Assembly: GCF_000182925.2 (NCBI RefSeq)
Contig: NC_026502.1
Coordinates: forward strand, 1,612,001-1,676,000
Length of the DNA stretch: 64,000 nt
Direction of reading: 5' to 3'
DNA from: Neurospora crassa OR74A
Taxonomy: Eukaryota; Ascomycota; Sordariomycetes; Sordariales; Sordariaceae
Made by a program: the position numbers and the translations under genes. The notes under the pieces are model-generated. The model did not search any database. It worked only from the letters and a program-made list of their open reading frames with translations, and was not told the origin of the DNA. Positions 60,402 to 64,000 of this stretch are shown here, in pieces (within the stretch, counting starts at the first letter, position 1; each line of letters begins with the position of its first letter).

Positions 60402-62948
60402 CTAATGGCCCACTGCTTCGCACTTGAAGCACTTCCACTTCCGCTTCCTGACTAGTTGGAGCGCCTCTTCCGGGTTTGGCACGCATCGGCTGTGATAGAT
60501 ACGCTGTTTGCAGTGCTGTTTTTTTTTTGTCTCATGTCAGTTACTCGGGTTCTGACTGCTTAGATGGAAGAGAAGAAAGAGCGAAAAAGAAAAAAAACTC
60601 ACCTTGTTACAACAAATCACCATTTCGGGCTGCGGCACCACCTCTCCACACCTCGCACAACCCCCCGCCGCACTCTTCTTCCTACCACTTGACTGCTGCT
60701 GCTGCTGCTGCTGTTGCTCCTGTGCCTCAGATTCCTTGCTTGCCTGCCCCGCATCCCCAGCACCAGGACCATTCGCACTCTCAGCAGCAGCCATGGCCTT
60801 CCTAGCCTCATTCAACTCCTTCGTCACCGCCATCACCGTCGCATCATCCACGTACCTCCTCGCCAACAACACCGCCATATGCTTCCCCAGTTCCTCCGCC
60901 CGACTCCTCTTCTCCAGCAACCACGTCGCTTTCTCCCTGACAAAGTTGCGAAACTCTCTAGGCAGGTACTGCTCCGAGCACAGGTGTTTCTGCAGGATGT
61001 AGGCGTCCCACTGCATCATGTACTCCTTTTCCTGTGGCTCGACGTCCGAAAACTCGCCCAGGGCGTCGGCGTGCTTGGTGATCAGCCAGCCTTCGTCCAG
61101 GGGCGGGTAGCGGACCTCGGAGCCGGGAGCGAGTTCGACTTTGGAGAGGGGGTCATAGATGGGGCGGTTGATGTTGTGGGGTATGTAGACGGGTTTCTTT
61201 TGGGGTTTGGTGGTGGCGGCGGCGGCGGCGCGGCTACGGGTGGAGGTAGTGGGGATGGATTTTTCCTTTTGATGCTGCTGATGCTGCTGTTGTTGTTGTT
61301 GTAGTTGTTGTTGTTGTTGCTGTTGCTGTTGTGGTCCCTTGGTTGGGCTTCGGCTGGCGGGGAGATGAGGCCTTTCACAGTCATTGGGATCGGGTAAGAG
61401 ACGGGATTTAACCCAGGAGTCGTCGCCGTTGACGAATTTGGAGAGGTCAAGGCGTTTTACAGGAAGGCCGAGGGAAAATAATTTGCTTGCTTCCAAGGGA
61501 GGCATGGTGGTCGATGTGTTTCCAGGGGCTCTATGGACTGCCACCAGGTACATGCCCTTCTTCTGCTCAAAATTGAACTCATATTCGGGGTGGCATGAGA
61601 AGTGGGCGCGTAGCTGACTGATGCGGTCGTGCTCAGCTGCGCATATTAGACAAGAGAGCTTGTTGCAGGTGGCCTGCAACGTCTCCTCGTTTCCAGGCGT
61701 TTCAGGCGGCAAAACGTAGGTGACAGTGTGCTCGTCTAGTATAGGATGTTCGTCGTCGGCTCTTCGCCGTTTCCGTGGCTCCTTCCCTACGGCTGTGTTC
61801 CATAGTTGCCTCACGTTGTAGTTGACTTCGGTCCTGTGGCGCCTTGATCGGTTGGGCGTCAAGTCACCCTCGGCCAGTTCTTCGGTATCAGCAAGCGAAG
61901 TGCTGTTAACTTCCCAATTTCCGGTCTTCCTGATCTCGTTACTAGTGTTTGGGTCATGATGATGCCCATTGATACCCTTAACTCCGTTTGTACCATTTAC
62001 TGGCAGTTCTGACAGGGGCTTCTTAGGGGCCCAAGGGTCAATTACTGTAATAGAGGGCATGATCTCCTTGGGTTTCTGGTTCCCTGTTAGTTGGCTTGAT
62101 ATGCTCGTTTGCCAGCGCACATCAATGTCCATGACGAAATCCGTAGGCGTCTCTCGGCTCTGTTGTACCCTTGCCTTCAACCTCACCGTCTTCCTGTTGC
62201 GAGTGTGGAAAATATCAGGAAGCTGGGCGTAAAGGGCCCACTGGCGCGGAGGCAGGTTACGGACCAAGGGATCCTCCACCTTGGCCGGCATCAGGCTGCT
62301 GGGTGGCCAGTTTGGATCTCCGGCTGACTCGATTTCGATTAGGACACTGTAGGAATCGGCAAAGCCAAAGGCGGGATCAGAACCATCCCGCTCCATGTAT
62401 ATTTTGTCTTCGGGAATATCGAAAGCTTTGATAGCATACAGTCGAGCCATGTGTGTGGATGCGGCGGCAGGGTTCCTGTAAACCTTGAGCTCGCATAACT
62501 GGCTGTCGACGTGCAAGAGAACCTTTTCATCCCCATTATGACCATAGATGCTCAATTTGCAACGCGCCCGCATGTTGGCGGTATCCCTCACATTGGGTGC
62601 CACGATGCCGTTGGGCACGCCATTTTTGACGCGGGGTGAATCTTTGTGAATAATCTTGAGGACCTCAATCCGCAAGCAGCGTGGGGTGTTGCCGTTTGGA
62701 TCCTCGTATAAGGGAAAGCCATGATTGTCATTGAGGCGTCGACGTTTTGCTGGATGCTGGCATGTGTCGTCTCGGTCTTGATCGGGCTTGTGGCTGTGGT
62801 CGGCAAATCTGACGTCGGACTCATGAGCAGGCACCCGGGACTGGGTGGAGGGCTTGTTGCCCATTCTATCTTCCCAGTAGTTGGTAGCGTGAATCCAGTT
62901 CCGATGCAAGAAGGGTAACTGGCGGTATCGCCGACACCTCGATGTCAT
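60402..62948 (-). CDS. suz12: SUZ12, VEFS-box subunit of Polycomb repressive complex 2, with C-terminal PHD-like finger
   Basis: SUZ12 is the scaffold of PRC2, which with the SET-domain enzyme and EED methylates histone H3 lysine 27 in facultative heterochromatin. Exons are 62948-60603 and 60515-60402, with an 87-nt intron (GTGAGT...AACAG) in phase 0, giving 819 residues. The beginning (residues about 8-18, RQLPFLHRNW) resembles other fungal SUZ12 starts. A C2H2 finger lies near residues 428-452 (CLICAAEHDRISQLRAHFSCH). A poly-Gln stretch follows near 540-563. The VEFS box is near 616-720, with GEFSDVEPQEKEYMMQWDAY and FVREKATWLLEKR. A second poly-Gln stretch near 743-751 leads into a Cys/His-rich end: CARC, then ICCNKHC, HSRC and CFKC, a C4HC3 pattern like a PHD finger. 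The second exon encodes the half after CCNK. The PHD assignment is my pattern reading. Confidence 0.9.
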
Positions 62949-64000
62949 AGCTGCGAAGAAAGGTTAGAAACATGCCACATGTGGGAGAGATGATGAACTT
63001 TTGAGTGCAGGGAGTCTGTGACGGGGAACTTGAGGGCTTTGTACAATCACTACTGTATATGTCTGAAGCAGGAAGCTGTACACCCCAAAACACGGTTCTG
63101 TGTCCAGTTGGAATACGACAAGCTCAACAGGTGCATAAGACTGTAGCTGAGCAAAAGAAATGAGGGCGAGGACAAGAATGATCAAGCATTCAAAAAGACG
63201 ATTGACTGTGAGAACCTTTTTCTTCTCCCAAAGTGAAAGAGAGGTGAGCTCAAGGGTAACCTCAAAGATAAAGGCAGAGGTAGGCGATGAGAGCTAAGCG
63301 GTCACCACGGTAACCCTGACAGCGACCTTTGGGCATTGTGAAGCAAAAGGGGTGATGCCAACCAAAGCCCTATATCAACACATAGAGAGCCCTTATGCAA
63401 TGAAAAGGGGGCCCGGGTTGCCGCGTCCAACAACAGCAACAACTCGTCTTTTTTGAACTGGCCAGACAGACGCCGCAGTGGCCCGGAATAGAGCCAGCGA
63501 GTTTCCTAGTCCTCCCACTCGACTGCCCAATGCGTAGTAAATCCAATATGAAATCTCTGTTGAGATGTCTCTGTCGCATCACGCCCACAGCCATATGGCG
63601 TGTGTCCAGATGAAGCCGGATTTCGGGGGGAAAATGGAGGGATAGGGGTAGAGGAGAGAAGGGGGAAAAAATGAAGGAAAAGAGACGCGTACCGTTACCA
63701 GAAACTGGCACAAAAACAGGAGAGGTGCCATGTTGCTCGCGATTCCCGTCACGTCTCACTCGGTGATGCACGGAGCCCATCTTGAGTGGTTGGCCCCAGT
63801 CACTCGTGGATCCGGGATGCCAATTGTGCACTGTGCTGGAAAGTTCCTTAGCGCATACAGACTGATAGCCGGCTACCAGTGTTGCTGCGAATATCGCCGT
63901 GAGATACAGTACCGCACTAACACCCATGAGACACTGAGCAACCGCGAGGTCGCTGGATGTCGATTGGTGGGAATGTTGCAGCCACCCGGGCGCTTCCTGT
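62949..64000. promoter_or_regulatory. Upstream region of suz12
   Basis: Promoter and leader of suz12 must lie here. On the minus strand an ATG frame at 63927-63370 begins like a signal peptide (see the separate entry). No other gene is supported. Confidence 0.45.
63370..63927 (-). CDS. Possible small secreted protein or upstream ORF of suz12 (doubtful)
   Basis: The minus-strand frame opens with MGVSAVLYLTAIFAATLVAG, a convincing signal peptide with a plausible cleavage region after residue 20-26. The next 50 residues (ELSSTVHNWHPGSTSDWGQP) are polar. A GTACGC donor near 63694 could end the first exon; after it the frame becomes low-complexity and Cys-repeat-like, which looks non-coding. It is either the first exon of a short secreted protein or a frame in the suz12 leader. 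No family is recognised. Confidence 0.25.
   Translation of the reverse strand: MGVSAVLYLTAIFAATLVAGYQSVCAKELSSTVHNWHPGSTSDWGQPLKMGSVHHRVRRDGNREQHGTSPVFVPVSGNGTRLFSFIFSPFSPLPLSLHFPPEIRLHLDTRHMAVGVMRQRHLNRDFILDLLRIGQSSGRTRKLAGSIPGHCGVCLASSKKTSCCCCWTRQPGPPFHCIRALYVLI

Overview
The window is nuclear DNA of a filamentous ascomycete, almost certainly Neurospora (N. crassa or a very close relative). Coding regions are intron-containing with short introns (51-400 nt), GTRNGT donors, CTRAY-type branch sites and third positions rich in C. The spliced cytochrome c oxidase subunit 5 gene gives a 171-residue product, which is the length and sequence I recall for the N. crassa protein. Intergenic DNA is full of microsatellites and of the CCTAGGTAGGTA and TAGTGTAG words. 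No bacterial-type signals, rRNA, CRISPR or intact transposon was seen. Species identity rests on recall, not on a search.

Layout. Positions 1-2163 (+) hold atp-2, the F1-ATPase beta subunit, with its first exon outside the window. Positions 4246-4917 (-) hold a poorly resolved hypothetical gene, and 5483-7202 (+) holds ORC5. An RGS-domain gene (12421-11300, -) is followed 12 nt later, in the same frame, by a second long open frame (11287-10589). The interval from 12.4 to 33.4 kb is very gene-poor; it holds one frame-disrupted Cys-rich gene (23.46-25.06 kb), a tRNA-like element (31.9 kb) and many simple repeats. The right half is dense: SF3B2/Cus1 (35305-33365, -), a Sly41-like transporter (36273-38126, +), mitochondrial glycerol-3-phosphate dehydrogenase (41318-39105, -), cox-5 (46156-45175, -), a giant intronless Mus7/Mms22 gene (47940-54899, +), a mitochondrial AAA ATPase (55521-58835, +), and SUZ12 of Polycomb repressive complex 2 (62948-60402, -).

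The genes do not form a pathway cluster. Four products are mitochondrial (ATP synthase beta, Gut2, Cox5, the AAA ATPase). Three act on chromosomes (ORC5 in replication licensing, Mus7/Mms22 in fork repair, SUZ12 in H3K27 methylation).

The most interesting observations are these. A PHD-like Cys/His finger at the SUZ12 C-terminus is completed only when the last intron is spliced. A single in-frame TAG separates the RGS frame from a 232-codon frame, and a candidate 60-nt intron could bypass it. Two micro-exons (15 and 22 nt) occur in atp-2. The 51-nt SF3B2 intron is fully open in frame. The Cys-rich gene appears to be decaying.
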